In this document: positions 6,800 to 8,175 of the stretch, in pieces
Position numbering within the stretch: the stretch's first letter is position 1
Layout of the letters: every line of letters begins with the position of its first letter
From: Hyphomicrobiales bacterium
GTDB lineage: Bacteria; Pseudomonadota; Alphaproteobacteria; Rhizobiales; Beijerinckiaceae
Assembly: GCA_027489835.1 (NCBI GenBank)
Contig: JAIXZF010000118.1
Coordinates: 1 to 8,175 of the forward strand
Direction: 5' to 3'
Length of the DNA stretch: 8,175 nucleotides
Notes under the pieces: generated by a model
What the model saw: the letters and a program-made list of their open reading frames with translations, nothing else
Told to the model about the DNA's origin: nothing
Databases searched by the model: none
Program-made: the position numbers and the translations under genes

Positions 6800-8175
6800 A
6801 TGGCCACCATCACGTATAGTTGGGGCGGGACCAGCACGTTCTTCATGAACAATATCAATACCGCCGGCAACCAATCGTCGCCGGCAATCGCTGCGAACGC
6901 CGCAGGCACGCGCTATTTCGGCACATGGGATGCGCTTGGTGACCAATTCATCTTAGGTAGGCTCATCAACCGCGATGGAACGCCTCAGGGCGGCGAGTTC
7001 CAGTTGAACTCGACCTCCAACAACGATCAGTTTGAAACGAGCGTCGCCGGGCTTGCCAATGGCTACTATGTGGTCAGCTTTACGGATCAAAGCGCTGATC
7101 TTGGCGGCGATATTCGCGTGCGCGTGTTCGACGGGCAGGGCGTGGCGCTCGGGCCGGACACTGTCGTCAATGCATCACCATTCGGCGATGTTGCGTCCGA
7201 TGTCGCAGCCCTTACTGGCGGCGGTTTCGTGGTGGCATTTCAATACAATGTGCCTGGCAACCAAGATGTCATCTTCCAGCGCTTCGACGTCAACGGCGGC
7301 AAGGTTGATGGTCTGATAGGGGTAGAATTCTCCACTTCTTTCAATGCTGTGACGCCCTCTGTCACCGGCCTGAGCGATGGCGGTTTCGTCATCGTCTGGC
7401 AACAGACCCCAGTCGTGGGCGGCGACGACGCCGTTTTGTTCCAGCGCTTCGATGCGGCTTCGCAGCCGGTATCGAACGGCACCGTAGGTAGCCTCGGTGC
7501 GATCAACCAGGATCCGCAGGTGCAGAGCCTTCTTGATGGCGGCTTCGTGGTGACGTACGCCGACAATGGCTGGGACATCAGCGGCACGGAGATCAGCGCG
7601 CGCATCTACAATGCCGACGGCAGCCCGCGCACTGATCTGTTCCGGGTCAATACCGACACTGCCGGCAACCAGGACAAGCCCAAGGTCACGGTCATGTCGA
7701 ACGGCTTCATCGTGGTCGGATGGACGTCCGGGGATAGCTTTTACCAGCAGGTTTACGACCCCACCGGTGCAGCGATCGACACGAACATCATTGCTTTCGT
7801 TTCTGCGATCGAAACAGAGATCGCCGCGCTCACGGGCGGCCTCGTCGCCAATGTCCGGTCCAGCACGGTGACCGACGCGGGCGGCGACAACTCGATCCGC
7901 TCGAGCGTACTGGAGCTGACCCGCACGACTACCGGCACGGCGGCGAACGAGGTATTGGCCGGGGACTCGATCCGCGACGTGATCGATGGCGCAGGCGGCA
8001 ACGACTTCATCGCCGGGGCGGGCGGCGGCGGCCGCTATGACGGCGGCTCCGGCTTCGACGCGGTCTCCTGGTTCGGGATGGGCTCGGGTGCGTTGGTCAA
8101 CCTCAACAACCAAATATTCAACGACTTCGCCGCCAAGGGCGACACGGTCAGCAACTTCGAAGCCTACTACCTGAC
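6800..8175 (+). CDS. Large repeat protein with beta-propeller-like repeats and RTX calcium-binding motifs (3' end beyond window)
   Basis: My translation from the ATG at 6800 gives 458 residues with no stop before the edge. Residues about 17-374 hold seven copies of a roughly 53-residue unit, each with a GGFVVxF-like strand and an FQRFDxxG-like turn, probably a seven-bladed propeller. Residues 388-423 hold four RTX-type nonapeptides, including GAGGNDFIA and GGSGFDAVS, which bind calcium in the family. There is no N-terminal signal peptide (it begins MATITYSWGG). This fits RTX proteins, which leave the cell by a type I secretion system using a C-terminal signal, here out of view. No transporter genes are in the window. 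Related proteins serve as adhesins, S-layer-like proteins or enzymes; no catalytic domain is visible yet. Sampled base composition is lower in GC than the gene upstream, and rare codons TTA and ATA occur. Confidence 0.88.
   Translation, partial: MATITYSWGGTSTFFMNNINTAGNQSSPAIAANAAGTRYFGTWDALGDQFILGRLINRDGTPQGGEFQLNSTSNNDQFETSVAGLANGYYVVSFTDQSADLGGDIRVRVFDGQGVALGPDTVVNASPFGDVASDVAALTGGGFVVAFQYNVPGNQDVIFQRFDVNGGKVDGLIGVEFSTSFNAVTPSVTGLSDGGFVIVWQQTPVVGGDDAVLFQRFDAASQPVSNGTVGSLGAINQDPQVQSLLDGGFVVTYADNGWDISGTEISARIYNADGSPRTDLFRVNTDTAGNQDKPKVTVMSNGFIVVGWTSGDSFYQQVYDPTGAAIDTNIIAFVSAIETEIAALTGGLVANVRSSTVTDAGGDNSIRSSVLELTRTTTGTAANEVLAGDSIRDVIDGAGGNDFIAGAGGGGRYDGGSGFDAVSWFGMGSGALVNLNNQIFNDFAAKGDTVSNFEAYYL
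6848..7921 (+). repeat. Seven protein-level repeats of about 53 residues (159 bp)
   Basis: Aligning the strand motif places copies at residues 39 (YFGTW), 90 (YVVSF), 143 (FVVAF), 196 (FVIVW), 249 (FVVTY), 303 (FIVVGW) and 348 (LVANV). The steps are 51, 53, 53, 53, 54 and 45 residues. A second motif follows in each copy: INRDG, FDGQG, FDVNG, FDAAS, YNADG, YDPTG and a weaker LEL. NTAGNQ (20-25) and DTAGNQ (286-291) are near-identical linkers. Copies three to five are the best conserved and the last is worn. DNA identity between copies is low, so these are old repeats. Confidence 0.75.
7961..8068 (+). repeat. RTX (hemolysin-type) calcium-binding nonapeptide tract
   Basis: Four consecutive nine-residue units lie at protein residues 388-396, 397-405, 406-414 and 415-423. 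The second (GAGGNDFIA) and fourth (GGSGFDAVS) fit the GGxGxDxUx pattern well. The first is degenerate but keeps Asp at position six, and the third is a glycine run without that Asp. After them, SWFGMGSGALVNLNN and GDTVSNFEAYYLT resemble the spacer that usually leads into further RTX blocks. Confidence 0.85.

Noticed and set aside
5311..6909. Minus-strand open frame of 532 codons opposite opgC and the binding-protein gene
   Set aside because: Antisense to two recognisable genes, with the Arg/Asp/Gly-rich composition typical of GC-rich shadows.
7175..8113. Minus-strand open frame of 312 codons opposite the RTX gene
   Set aside because: The plus strand carries in-phase protein repeats and RTX motifs; the minus frame shows no domain.
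6800..8175. CRISPR-like or satellite DNA repeats
   Set aside because: The 159-bp periodicity is at the protein level only; DNA copies are diverged and in frame, so it is a coding repeat.

Overview
The window looks like chromosomal DNA of a high-GC alphaproteobacterium, most likely of the Hyphomicrobiales (Bosea/Methylobacterium-like). This rests on the form of the LivHMG proteins, the alphaproteobacterial type of RecX, an OpgC of the Rhodobacter/rhizobial family and an orphan Bug-type binding protein. Genus placement is from memory of the families, not from a search.

Region 1 (1-3170, minus strand) is most of a branched-chain amino acid ABC transporter operon, read right to left: livH (permease), livM (permease, long form) and livG (ATPase). 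The 3' end of livG runs off the left edge. Each junction is a TGATG stop/start overlap, so the three genes are probably translationally coupled. The second ATPase (livF) and the binding protein (livJ/K) are not in the window.

Region 2 (3171-3344) is a 174-bp divergent control region between livH and recX. It holds a weak LexA-box-like site and a small inverted repeat. recX (3345-3872, plus strand) encodes a RecA modulator; recA is not in the window.

Region 3 (3985-6630, plus strand) is a tight three-gene cluster: an unrecognised 171-residue membrane protein, an OpgC-family membrane acyltransferase (osmoregulated periplasmic glucan succinylation) 7 nt downstream, and a Bug/TctC-type periplasmic solute-binding protein overlapping opgC by 16 nt. 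A GC-rich hairpin follows the last gene. No TctA/TctB membrane partners are visible.

Region 4 (6800 to the right edge, plus strand) is the first 458 residues of a large secreted-type protein. It has seven copies of a roughly 53-residue beta-type repeat, probably a seven-bladed propeller, followed by RTX-type glycine/aspartate calcium-binding nonapeptides. Its base composition and codon use differ from the genes to its left. Its leader carries a TTTGACG direct repeat with an 11-bp period.

No gene-free stretch exceeds 300 bases. I saw no tRNA, rRNA, CRISPR array, insertion sequence or phage gene. Most of the window is ordinary housekeeping and accessory metabolism. The parts most worth a second look are the repeat/RTX protein with its leader and the OpgC/binding-protein cluster. 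I did not find clear evidence of a wholly new system.
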